Positions 53,882 to 62,615 of a stretch of DNA of 64,000 nucleotides are shown here, one piece after another. The notes beneath the pieces are model-generated. The model saw only the letters and a list, made by a program, of their open reading frames with translations, was not told where the DNA came from and searched no databases. The stretch's first letter is position 1, and the number at the start of each line of letters is the position of its first letter. A program made the position numbers and the translations under genes. Location: NCBI GenBank assembly GCA_003669605.1, contig QWOP01000036.1, positions 62,001-126,000 on the forward strand, given 5' to 3'. The DNA comes from Planctomycetota bacterium. Its GTDB lineage: Bacteria > Planctomycetota > Planctomycetia > Pirellulales > UBA1268.

Positions 53882-55705
53882 TCAACCGCCGAGCGTGGTC
53901 TCCAGTTCATCGACCAATCTGCCGAATCGCTCGAGCGCCGTCGCCACCGGTTCGGGCTGCTCCAGATCAACACCGGCGTCGCGGAGCAGCTCCAGCGGCC
54001 ACCGCGAACAGCCGCCCCGGAGGAAATCGAGATAGGCGTTCAGTTCCGCCTTACCGCCGCCGGCCACCTTCTCCGAGAGCGCCACCGCCGCCGCCAGGCC
54101 CGTGGCGTACTTGTAGACGTAGAACGCGCTGTAGTAGTGCGGAATCCGCAGGCATTCCAGTTCGAGTTGGCCGTCGATGACAAACCCTGGTCCGAAGTAG
54201 GCGTCAAGGAGTTCGCGGTAGATGCCCCGCAACCGCTCCAGGGTCAAAGGCTCCCCCGCCTCAGCCGAAGCGTGCGTCCGTCGTTCAAACTCCGCGAACA
54301 TCGTCTGGCGGACGATCGTGCTGCGAATGCCGTCAATCTCACGGGAGAGGATGTGGGCTCGCTCCCGTGGCGACTTCGCCCGCTCGAGCAAATGCCGAGC
54401 GAGGAATTGCTCATTGAAGGTGCTCGCCACCTCGGCAACAAAGATTGTGTAGCCGGCGAGTTGATAAGGCTGGGCATCCGCGGACAGGCGGGTATGCATC
54501 GAGTGGCCAGCCTCGTGGGCCAACGTGAAGACATGCTCGATGGCCTCGTCCTGGAAATTCATGAGAATGTACGGGTCGGAGTCGTACGTTCCCGAACTGA
54601 ATGCCCCCGACTGTTTGCCAGCATTGGGATACCGATCGCACCAGCGTCCTCGGAGGCCCGCACCGAGGCGCCGGCAGTAGTCGGGGCCAAGGGGGCGGAG
54701 CGATTCCACCACGAGATCAACCGCCTCATCCCAGGTGTGCCGCTGCGGCACATCTTGAACGAGAGGCACATAGCAATCGTAGTGGTGGATGTCGTCCAAC
54801 CCCAGCAACCGGCGCCGGAGGTCGTAATACCGGTGGATGGTGGGGAGGTGCGAGCGGACTGCGGCGATCAACTGGTCATAGACTGTCAGTGGGACGTTGT
54901 CGGCGAACAGTGCCGCTTCGACGGCGCTTGAGTGATTCCGCACCTTGGCGGAATAGACGTCCCGCTCCACCGAACCAGAGAGGGTGGCAGCGAGCGTGTT
55001 GGCATGTGCCTGGTACTGGTCGTAGAACTGATGGAAGGCGGTGCGGCGGACGCCCCGATCGGGGTCGAGCAGGAAAGTACTGAAGGTGGCGTTGGAAAGC
55101 TCTGTGTTCCGACCGCTCCCGTTGACCACATTCCCGAACTTCATGTCGGCGTCGGTCAGCTGGCGAAAAACCTTCGCGGCGGTGCCAGCGAACGTTCCCT
55201 GCATTGCCAGCAACTTCTCCTCGCGTTGCGACAGTACATGAGGACGCCGCCGCACAATCCGCTCGAGCCCGATGCGATGCGGCGCAAGCACCGGCAAACA
55301 GAGCCACGCATCGAGCGACTCAGGCGGAATCGCCATGATCTCTGGGAGCATGAAACTCGACGTCTCCGCCGCACGTGTGGCGACATGCTGGAAGCGCCCC
55401 ACCATCCGCTGCGGCTGGGGTGCCCCCTGATCCTCGCTGGCCCGGAGGTGCGCATACGTACCAAGCCGATCGCCGCTGCGATCGAATTCCAGGTCGTGGT
55501 CCAGGCAGGCGGCGAGCGCCTCCGGGGAAGCCCCCAGCGTGCCGACAAAGCGGGCGAATCCCGAGATTCCTGCCTCCCAGACGGCCAGCGCTGCCTCCCA
55601 CTCGGCGTCGGAGGGAAACAAACTGGAGAGGTCCCACGTATCGGCGGCGGGGACGTCGCTGCGTGGCGGCAGGGAATGCTCTGAACTGGTTGTCGTCATC
55701 CTCAT
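53882..55705 (-). CDS. pepF: Oligoendopeptidase F (M3 family)
   Basis: Cytoplasmic zinc endopeptidase of 607 residues that cuts oligopeptides. The N-terminus has the PepF pattern (TWDLSSLFPSDAEWEAAL). The zinc site is HEAGH in FTLAHEAGHSMHTRLS, with the third-ligand Glu in IFVAEVASTFNEQFL. The closing IPHYYSAFYVYKYATGLAAA is a family marker for substrate binding. ATG 55705 follows AAGGGATC; ATG 55699 is two codons later. The gene lies 72 bases after the FabH-like gene on the same strand. Confidence 0.94.
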   Translation of the reverse strand: MRMTTTSSEHSLPPRSDVPAADTWDLSSLFPSDAEWEAALAVWEAGISGFARFVGTLGASPEALAACLDHDLEFDRSGDRLGTYAHLRASEDQGAPQPQRMVGRFQHVATRAAETSSFMLPEIMAIPPESLDAWLCLPVLAPHRIGLERIVRRRPHVLSQREEKLLAMQGTFAGTAAKVFRQLTDADMKFGNVVNGSGRNTELSNATFSTFLLDPDRGVRRTAFHQFYDQYQAHANTLAATLSGSVERDVYSAKVRNHSSAVEAALFADNVPLTVYDQLIAAVRSHLPTIHRYYDLRRRLLGLDDIHHYDCYVPLVQDVPQRHTWDEAVDLVVESLRPLGPDYCRRLGAGLRGRWCDRYPNAGKQSGAFSSGTYDSDPYILMNFQDEAIEHVFTLAHEAGHSMHTRLSADAQPYQLAGYTIFVAEVASTFNEQFLARHLLERAKSPRERAHILSREIDGIRSTIVRQTMFAEFERRTHASAEAGEPLTLERLRGIYRELLDAYFGPGFVIDGQLELECLRIPHYYSAFYVYKYATGLAAAVALSEKVAGGGKAELNAYLDFLRGGCSRWPLELLRDAGVDLEQPEPVATALERFGRLVDELETTLGG

Positions 55706-55777
55706 GATCCCTTGATGATCCCTTGCGTCTGCACGTCGGTCCGATTGATCGCAATCGCAAAGCATCGCTTTGAAATC

Positions 55778-56812
55778 TTACAGCCGCCACACAGCACTGC
55801 CCCAGGCAAGACCGCCGCCGAATCCACACACCACCACCGTACTGCCAGCGCCAATCCGCCCCTCTCGCCAGGCTTCGTCCATCGCCAGCGGGATCGAGGC
55901 ACTGGAAGTGTTCCCGTAGCGATCGATGTTGATCGCGAACCGCTCCCCCGCCACCGCAAGCGCCCCCCGCACTCCCTCGATGATCCGCAGATTCGCCTGG
56001 TGGAGGATGAAGCAGTCGATGTCATCGAGCGACAAGCCGGCCCGCTCCACCACCGCGCGGATGTTCTCCTCCGTGACGCGAATCGCCCACTTAAACACAG
56101 AGCGTCCATCCATCCGCATGTACTGCTCGCGGCGGGCCAGCCCCTCTGCAGACGGTGGCTGTCGACTCCCGCTCATCGGACAGACAAGCAAACCGGCACC
56201 ACGACCATCGGAGCCGAGTGAAAACGAGAGCAGGCCGCGATCGCGTCCCCCTGCCTCCGGTTCCACCCGTTCTAGGAGCACCGCACCGGCACCGTCGCCA
56301 AACAACGGCCAGGTCTTCACATCGTCCGGATCGACCACCCGGGAGTTGGTGTCGGCACCGATCACCATCACCTCACGACTCGATCCGGCGGCCAGGAACT
56401 GAGCCCCGGTAATCAGTGCATAGACAAATCCGGCGCAGGCGGCCGTGATGTCCATCGCCGGTGCATTGAGCCCGAGCGACTCTTGCACGATGCAGGCGGT
56501 GGATGGGATCGAGTGATCGGGGGTGAACGTTCCCAACAGGAGCAGATCGATATCGGTCGGTGGCACTGCGGTGCGCGCGAGCAAGTCGCGCCCCGCCGCC
56601 GCGGCCAGATCGGCGGTCGCCATCCATGGCGGCGCATGACGGCGTTCGCGGATGCCTGACCGTTCGAGGATCCACTGCGGATCGCAGCCCAGATGGGCGA
56701 GATCGGCGTTGGTGACGACCTCATCGGGAACGGCACTCCCCAGGCCGACCAGGCGGAAGCCGAGTGCCTGACCGAAACGCGACGGCCGTGGAGATGTGAC
56801 GATGTCAGACAT
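55778..56812 (-). CDS. fabH: 3-oxoacyl-[acyl-carrier-protein] synthase III (FabH-like)
   Basis: Cytoplasmic condensing enzyme of 344 residues that starts fatty-acid chains from acyl-CoA and malonyl-ACP. The triad is complete: Cys126 in DITAACAGFV, His in FILHQANLRI and Asn in GNTSSASIP. FGDGAGAVLLER and the final GGGLAWGSA are also typical. No acpP, fabD or fabG is near, so this could be the housekeeping FabH or a specialised homologue. ATG 56812 fits the family. It is 63 bases downstream of the DUF4340 gene on the same strand. Confidence 0.9.
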   Translation of the reverse strand: MSDIVTSPRPSRFGQALGFRLVGLGSAVPDEVVTNADLAHLGCDPQWILERSGIRERRHAPPWMATADLAAAAGRDLLARTAVPPTDIDLLLLGTFTPDHSIPSTACIVQESLGLNAPAMDITAACAGFVYALITGAQFLAAGSSREVMVIGADTNSRVVDPDDVKTWPLFGDGAGAVLLERVEPEAGGRDRGLLSFSLGSDGRGAGLLVCPMSGSRQPPSAEGLARREQYMRMDGRSVFKWAIRVTEENIRAVVERAGLSLDDIDCFILHQANLRIIEGVRGALAVAGERFAINIDRYGNTSSASIPLAMDEAWREGRIGAGSTVVVCGFGGGLAWGSAVWRL

Positions 56813-56875
56813 GGGACGACCGGGAAAACAGGCTGAATTGAGCCACACCCCGGAGACACCCAGGGACGAGAATGA

Positions 56876-58897
56876 TCACTGACCTCCATCCACCGGCGGC
56901 GTGTCAGAGGGCAGAGCGTCGGTCGAAGTCGGCTCCACTGCCGGTTCGGCAGGGGCCGGATCGGCGGCAGGTTCGGCAGGGCTTGAAGGACCCGCGTCGG
57001 CCGGGATCGCGGTTGCCTCGGGGCCATCCGGCGCTGCCGGCTCCGCTGCCGGCTCCGCCTGCTCGTCGGGAGGAGCCTTGGGGACTCCCGCTCGGGGAAG
57101 AACGTTCGCAGGGAATCCTCCCCCCGGGGCGAACGGCAATCCGGCTCCTGGTAATCCACTTGGCAGGCTGCCAGCATCCCCCGTGGCGTCGCCCGCCTTC
57201 GCCTGGATGACAGCGCCCCGATTGAGATGGATCTTGGCATACTCCTTCGCCGGCACAACGTAATACCAGTCGGCAAAGCGGGCGTTGAGGTCGCGGACCC
57301 GCTTCTGGGCCCCCTTCACCTTGGCGTCGTAGTCGTCCTGGCGACGCCGATTCTCGCGCTCCACACCCCTGCGCTCCTCGAGTGCCGCCTGGGCCTTCGC
57401 CTCGGCTTCGTCGGCGGCCTTGAGCAATTCAGCCGCGCCTGGCTGGGCTGGCTCGCCTGGCTGGTCTGCAGACGGTGCCTCTCCACCGGCTTTGGTCTGG
57501 TCGGTCGCGGTGTCGGTCGTCGCTCCCTCGGCAGCCTCAGGCAACGCCTCAAGCCTCGGCTTCTCGAGCAGTGACTCGTTGAAACGTGCCATCACCAGCA
57601 GGTAGCGGCCAGTGGAATCGGCTCCGCCCTGGATTGACGGACCGTCAGCCGCGGCGGCATCATCCGCCTGTGCCACCGAAGTGCCGGCACCGAAGCGGAG
57701 CACATACTCGACTCCATCCTTCATACCGACGATCGTCTCGCCGTCAGTCGAGAGAATATCACCCGATTTCAGGGGCAGGAATCCCCGCTGTTGCATCGAG
57801 TTCACCGCCTCCTTGTCGGCAGTGAACTTCTCTTCGGCTTTCAGCTCGGCGCTGAGGCCCGACGGCTTGCGAACGACATCCACGATCTTCAAGTCGCCGA
57901 GGGCATTACGCAGATCGTTGAGCGTGGTGGCGGCGAGCTCCTGCCCCTCGGCAAGCGATTCGATCTGCGGCTCAGCGCCGCCGGCGAAAGCTTCCAACCG
58001 CAACAGCGACCACTTGGCGTCTTTGTCGTCGTAGCCCACCTCGATCCGATCCTGCCGGTTCTGTTCGACCCGGACGCGTCCCCCGGCCTCCACGGCGCCG
58101 AGAGCGTAGTCGTCGAGGACGAGCCGGCGGACATCCCAGGGGGAAAGTTTCAGCAGATCCTTCTCGATCCAATCGTCGAACCGGGTCGTGAACTTGGAGG
58201 TATCGATCTCCACCCGGTAGACCGGGTCTTGGTCGGCCTTCCGTACAAAGCGCAACTTCCTGCCGCCAGACTCACCACTGGCGGGCCGCTTGTCTTCCTT
58301 GCCAACCACCAGCCGGGCGAGTTTGCTACCGGCGGAATCACGGATCTCGATCAGTTCGCCGACCCCCGTCATGCCGGGCTTGATCTTGTTCGGATCGGGC
58401 TCGATGACCCCATAGGTCTCATGATCGGCAGGCGACGTGGTAACGACGTCGAGCGATTTCAGATCGACCAATTCAGTAGCGGCAGCGGCCAAGTGATCCT
58501 TGGCATCGGCTGGATAGTTCTGATGAGCCGGGAGGACCCACACCCCTTCCTTCTGCACCACCTTGAACGGCTGGAGCGTCGCCAGTTCCTCGTCATACTT
58601 CACGACCTCGAGACTGGCCGCCTGCGAGACTTCGCTGAAATCTGGAAACAGAACCCGCTCGGCCTCCGGATTGACCGCCTGGCTCTGGAGCCGCGGCTGC
58701 ACAGCAGCACCGAGCAGGAGCATGCCAGCCCCACCGAGAAGGAACAGGCCGGTCTTCGCCCACGCCCCGGTCGATGCGGTGCTTGACTCCTCCTCGACAT
58801 GCCGCCGGACTCGCGCCGCTCCAGGACGGCCGCCGGTCACCCGTCCCGACGCGCCGTCTCCAACACGGCCGGTGTCTCTCTTGTCGTGCCGAGCCAT
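56876..58897 (-). CDS. DUF4340 protein of a gliding-type ABC cluster
   Basis: Predicted membrane-anchored protein of 673 residues. A short Arg/Gly-rich N-terminus precedes one membrane helix (about 46-66, GLFLLGGAGMLLLGAAV). The periplasmic part contains repeated DUF4340-like segments (TYGVIEPDP, YRVEIDTSKFTTRFDDWIEKDLLKLSPWDVRRLVLDDY). About 510-570 is a charged, probably coiled-coil stretch (DEAEAKAQAALEERRGVERE), and the last 90 residues are Pro/Ala/Glu-rich low complexity. DUF4340 genes commonly follow GldG-type genes, as here. The ATG at 58897 is preferred over 58945. Probably an auxiliary subunit; function undefined. Confidence 0.85.
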   Translation of the reverse strand: MARHDKRDTGRVGDGASGRVTGGRPGAARVRRHVEEESSTASTGAWAKTGLFLLGGAGMLLLGAAVQPRLQSQAVNPEAERVLFPDFSEVSQAASLEVVKYDEELATLQPFKVVQKEGVWVLPAHQNYPADAKDHLAAAATELVDLKSLDVVTTSPADHETYGVIEPDPNKIKPGMTGVGELIEIRDSAGSKLARLVVGKEDKRPASGESGGRKLRFVRKADQDPVYRVEIDTSKFTTRFDDWIEKDLLKLSPWDVRRLVLDDYALGAVEAGGRVRVEQNRQDRIEVGYDDKDAKWSLLRLEAFAGGAEPQIESLAEGQELAATTLNDLRNALGDLKIVDVVRKPSGLSAELKAEEKFTADKEAVNSMQQRGFLPLKSGDILSTDGETIVGMKDGVEYVLRFGAGTSVAQADDAAAADGPSIQGGADSTGRYLLVMARFNESLLEKPRLEALPEAAEGATTDTATDQTKAGGEAPSADQPGEPAQPGAAELLKAADEAEAKAQAALEERRGVERENRRRQDDYDAKVKGAQKRVRDLNARFADWYYVVPAKEYAKIHLNRGAVIQAKAGDATGDAGSLPSGLPGAGLPFAPGGGFPANVLPRAGVPKAPPDEQAEPAAEPAAPDGPEATAIPADAGPSSPAEPAADPAPAEPAVEPTSTDALPSDTPPVDGGQ

Positions 58898-58998
58898 TGC
58901 TGCCACTCCTCGCAATTCAGGCCCCATCGGGGCCGGTCGTATCAATCCGCACTCACACTAGGTCTGTCGACATCCACGGAGCCGTGAGCCGCTGCGGA

Positions 58999-61719
58999 TT
59001 ACCGCAGGCGAGTCTTGGCCACGCCTTCGCGCTCCTGCGCCCGCCGCCGGAAGAAGACCAGAAACGCCACCACCAACGGCGGGATCGGCGGCAGCAGAAC
59101 AGCCAGCCACTTCTGCCGATCCTGCTCCTGTCGAACCTTCGCACCGAGTTGGCGTTCCACCGCCTCGACCTCCACATCCCGCTTCCGCTTGAGTTGCTCG
59201 ATCTTGGTATCGAGTCGCCGCTGCGCAAGCTTCTGTCGGCTGGCCAACTGCTGCATCGCCTGCATGGCCGCCTGCGGATCGGCGTCGCCGGCGCTCTCCA
59301 TCTCCTTCATCGTCTTCTCAAACTCACCAACCTGGTTCTGGAGGTTGGTATTGGCCTCCCGCTCGGCCTGGTCGAATTGCTCGATGTAGTTCTGCCGCTC
59401 GGCGTCGGCCTGCTCGCGGGATTTAGCGACCGTGGCCTCGATTCGCTCGAGCGTGCGGTGCTTCGGCTTCCGTTTGCGGATGTCGAGGAAACGGTCGTCG
59501 CCGGCCAGCGAATCGAGGATGTTGAGGGTGAAGGTGACGTTGTCGAAATCCAGTCCGAACACCTCGTCGGGCCGGTTGCGCAACCCAAAGATTCGGCCGT
59601 CGAGGAGATCGATGTCGGCCACCACAACCGCCTTGAGCGGTGCCGTCTCTCCTTCCGCTGCCTTTCTCTCAACAGACACTGCCAGCGTCATCGCCTGCTT
59701 CCCCTGCTTCTCGAAGATCTGCAGTTGGCCCATGTCGCCACGGTTGCTCATCACCTGCTCGACCTCGATCGTGCCTGAACGGGTGCTGGTCTGCACAAGC
59801 GGCGTCCAACTGACGTCGGCCGTATCGTCTTTGGAAAGCCCCCCCGGGAACGGGAAGAGGACTTCCTGGAGACCGGCGGTGACGGCGCTTGACTGGCTGA
59901 AGGCACTGGCCTCACCAGCAGCGTTTTCCAGACCGTTATCGATGAACACAAATTCGTGTGGGAGTTTGAGTTTGGGATGGGGGTTGTAGTCCTGCCATAC
60001 GACCAGCGGGCTCGCTCCCATCTGCCCCATCGCCGGCCGCCCTTCCCTGGCGGCGAGCTTCAGCCCCAGGGTTTTCCAGAGGAGGCCGATATCCCCCTTG
60101 GGTTGCGTCTGCGGCTGAAACATTGCCATCGGACCGCCCCCTCCACGACGGGGCTGCGCAGTCCCTGGCACAGCCGTCATCAGCACCGGGAGCGGATCCT
60201 CGAAGATCGCTACCGGCTGGCCAGCCCGGACCGCGGCCACGAAGTGATTCATCTGCTCTGGGCCGAGCGTTGAGGGTTGCACCGCCAGCAGGACGTCGTA
60301 CTTCTCCGTGATCGGCGCCGAAGCATCGACCTGGACGACTTCGTACTGCTTTTCCAGTTCGTCAAGAATCACCTGCCGGGGACGTTGCTGCCCCGACGTC
60401 ATGTCGAAGCCTCCGAAAAGGTCGGCGTCGGTGGTCAGCACGCCGAGGCGGCGGCGTTTCTGCTGCGCGGCAGTGCAGACGGAACGGACCAATTCGTACT
60501 CCACCGGCGTGCCTTTGTCGAAGAAGGGAACGACGACCTTTTCCAAGCCGCTGGTGAAGGCACATCCCAGGAACACCTCTTCATCCCGGTACGTACCCCG
60601 CACCCGCGACATCACCGTCACCGGTTCGATGCCGAACTGCTGGCGCGCGAGGGCCGCAGCATCGGTCTTCGGCTCGGTCGACACGATCTGGACGTTGACC
60701 TTCCCCCCCCCGAGTCGCTTGAACTGGCGGAGCATGTTGAGCAGAGTCAGCCGGGTCTGCGTGTAGTCCTCGGGCACCGTCGGACTGACGTAGGCGGTGA
60801 TGTCGATCGGCCGGCTGGAGTCGAGGTTGGCCAGCAGTCGTCGGGTGTCGGCCGAGAGTGAACTGATTTGCTCTTCCGAGAGATCGTGACGGACATCCAT
60901 CGCCCTGCAGACGAGCACCGCCCCCACCGCGGCAGCCGCCAACCCGACGGCGCGAGCGGCAAAATGCACTCCGAGGCGGGCACCGTCGCGGCGGCCGGTC
61001 CAGTGCCGCCGCCCAATGAGCACCATGGCGAGATACAGCGCCACCGCCACGACCCCCAGGAAGAAGACGATCGAGGAGAGACTGACGATGCCCCGGCCAA
61101 AGTCGGAGAAATGCTCGGCGAGGCTCCAACCCCGGACGCGTTCTGCCATCTTTGGCCCCATCACCGCGGCCGCCTGATCGGCCACCGCCAGCGGGGCATT
61201 GAGAAGGAGGCCGAGGATGAAGGCCACGGTGAGATTACTGGTGAGGAAACTGGCCACCATGCCGACGGCCAGCATCGCCGTACCGACGAACCAGTAGCCG
61301 AGATAGTTGCTGAAAAACAAGCCGCCGTCGGGCGTCCCCCAACGCAGGAGGATGATCAGGTTGCAGACCATCGAAAACATCAAGGCCACGGTGTAGATGC
61401 CCACCGTCGCCAGATACTTTCCAAACACCACTTCCCAATCACTTGCTGGGATCGTCAAGAGCAATTCGTCGGTGCCCTGCCGCCGCTCATCGGCCCAGAC
61501 GCTCATCGTGATCGCGGGGATGAACACGAGGAGGATGTAGGGGAGATAGCGGTTGAGTTGGTCGAGGTTAGCGAGATTGGAGTTGAAAAACTCCGGCGGC
61601 CAGAACGCCGCGAGCGATCCCAAGAGCACGAACACGCAGATAAACACGTAGCCCGTGGGATTGGAGAAATACGCGACGAAGTTTCGCTTGAAGACCGCAT
61701 CGAGAACGTGCCACTTCAT
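58999..61719 (-). CDS. Fused GldF-type ABC-2 permease and GldG-type auxiliary protein
   Basis: Single polypeptide of 906 residues. Residues 1-240 are an ABC-2 permease like GldF: six hydrophobic segments, with ADERRQGTDELLLTIPASDWEVVFGKYLA as the cytoplasmic loop characteristic of this group. A seventh helix (about 260-280) leads into a GldG/IFT52-like periplasmic domain (about 290-750: LSADTRRLLANLDSSRPIDI, FGIEPVTVMSRVRGTYRDEEV, YDVLLAVQPSTLGPEQM). A long coiled coil (about 752-870) and a final helix (872-892) follow. In Bacteroidetes GldF and GldG are separate. It sits 105 bases after the ATPase gene and 101 bases before the DUF4340 gene. Transported substrate unknown. Confidence 0.9.
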   Translation of the reverse strand: MKWHVLDAVFKRNFVAYFSNPTGYVFICVFVLLGSLAAFWPPEFFNSNLANLDQLNRYLPYILLVFIPAITMSVWADERRQGTDELLLTIPASDWEVVFGKYLATVGIYTVALMFSMVCNLIILLRWGTPDGGLFFSNYLGYWFVGTAMLAVGMVASFLTSNLTVAFILGLLLNAPLAVADQAAAVMGPKMAERVRGWSLAEHFSDFGRGIVSLSSIVFFLGVVAVALYLAMVLIGRRHWTGRRDGARLGVHFAARAVGLAAAAVGAVLVCRAMDVRHDLSEEQISSLSADTRRLLANLDSSRPIDITAYVSPTVPEDYTQTRLTLLNMLRQFKRLGGGKVNVQIVSTEPKTDAAALARQQFGIEPVTVMSRVRGTYRDEEVFLGCAFTSGLEKVVVPFFDKGTPVEYELVRSVCTAAQQKRRRLGVLTTDADLFGGFDMTSGQQRPRQVILDELEKQYEVVQVDASAPITEKYDVLLAVQPSTLGPEQMNHFVAAVRAGQPVAIFEDPLPVLMTAVPGTAQPRRGGGGPMAMFQPQTQPKGDIGLLWKTLGLKLAAREGRPAMGQMGASPLVVWQDYNPHPKLKLPHEFVFIDNGLENAAGEASAFSQSSAVTAGLQEVLFPFPGGLSKDDTADVSWTPLVQTSTRSGTIEVEQVMSNRGDMGQLQIFEKQGKQAMTLAVSVERKAAEGETAPLKAVVVADIDLLDGRIFGLRNRPDEVFGLDFDNVTFTLNILDSLAGDDRFLDIRKRKPKHRTLERIEATVAKSREQADAERQNYIEQFDQAEREANTNLQNQVGEFEKTMKEMESAGDADPQAAMQAMQQLASRQKLAQRRLDTKIEQLKRKRDVEVEAVERQLGAKVRQEQDRQKWLAVLLPPIPPLVVAFLVFFRRRAQEREGVAKTRLR

Positions 61720-61824
61720 ATTGATCTTGCCTCACACAGACCGAAGGAATGTTTCTCTGGGCCGGCCCCCCAACGGTTCGCCGCCACCCCACCGCTCCGA
61801 CACCGGCGGTGGCAAGAGCCACCG

Positions 61825-62535
61825 TCACGCCGGCCGGGTCATCTCGTAGAAGTGCTCGTCGAGACCGCGGCCATCCTCACGCAGTTGCTGCGGCGTGCCG
61901 TCGAACCGGAGCCGTCCCTCCGCAATCAGGATCACGCGGTCGGCCAACGCCTCCACTTCCTGGAGGATGTGGGTGGAGAGGAGGATCGTCTTCTGCTCGC
62001 CGAGCCGGCGGATCGTGTCGCGGACCTCGCGGATCTGATTCGGATCGAGCCCACTGGTCGGCTCATCCAGGATCAGCACGTCGGGTTCGTGGAGCAGCAC
62101 CTGGGCCATGCCGACACGCTGCCGGTAGCCCTTGGAAAGTTTGCCGATCGCCTTGCCAATCACGCTCCCCAGTTCGCACTGTTTCACCACCGCCTCGATC
62201 CGCTCCTCGCGGTGGCTGCGAGACATCCCACGAGCGTCTGCGAAGAACTCCAGCAGGCTCCGCGGTGTCATGTCGGTGTACAGCGGACCGTTCTCCGGCA
62301 GATAACCGAGCCGGGTGGCACCGGCCAGGCGGTCGGTGCCCATGTCGTGCCCGGCGATTCTGGCGGTGCCGGACGATGGGGCCAGGTATCCGGTGAGAAT
62401 CTTCATCGTCGTGCTCTTGCCGGCACCGTTGGGGCCGAGGAAGGCGACGACCTCGCCGCGGGGGACGCGGAACGAGATGTCCTCAATGGCAATGAAGGGA
62501 CCGTAGTACTTGGACAGGTTGGAGGCCTCGATCAT
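61825..62535 (-). CDS. GldA-like ABC transporter ATP-binding protein
   Basis: Cytoplasmic ATPase of 236 residues driving the adjacent GldF/GldG-type permease. Walker A is GPNGAGKSTT (about 34-43), the Q-loop region LGYLPENGPLY, the signature LSKGYRQRVGMAQ (an LSKGY variant of LSGGQ usual in this subfamily), Walker B VLILDEPTSGLDP and the H-loop STHIL. ATG 62535 is preceded by GGAGAA and matches the family start; open frame continues upstream to 62955 across the nadB end and is discarded. It is 80 bases downstream of nadB on the same strand. Confidence 0.92.
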   Translation of the reverse strand: MIEASNLSKYYGPFIAIEDISFRVPRGEVVAFLGPNGAGKSTTMKILTGYLAPSSGTARIAGHDMGTDRLAGATRLGYLPENGPLYTDMTPRSLLEFFADARGMSRSHREERIEAVVKQCELGSVIGKAIGKLSKGYRQRVGMAQVLLHEPDVLILDEPTSGLDPNQIREVRDTIRRLGEQKTILLSTHILQEVEALADRVILIAEGRLRFDGTPQQLREDGRGLDEHFYEMTRPA

Positions 62536-62615
62536 GGCTTCTCCGCCTGGGCTGTTCGATTCCGGCATGGCTCGTATCAACGGGGGCGGGGAGGAAGGAT
62601 CACGCCCTGCCATTG

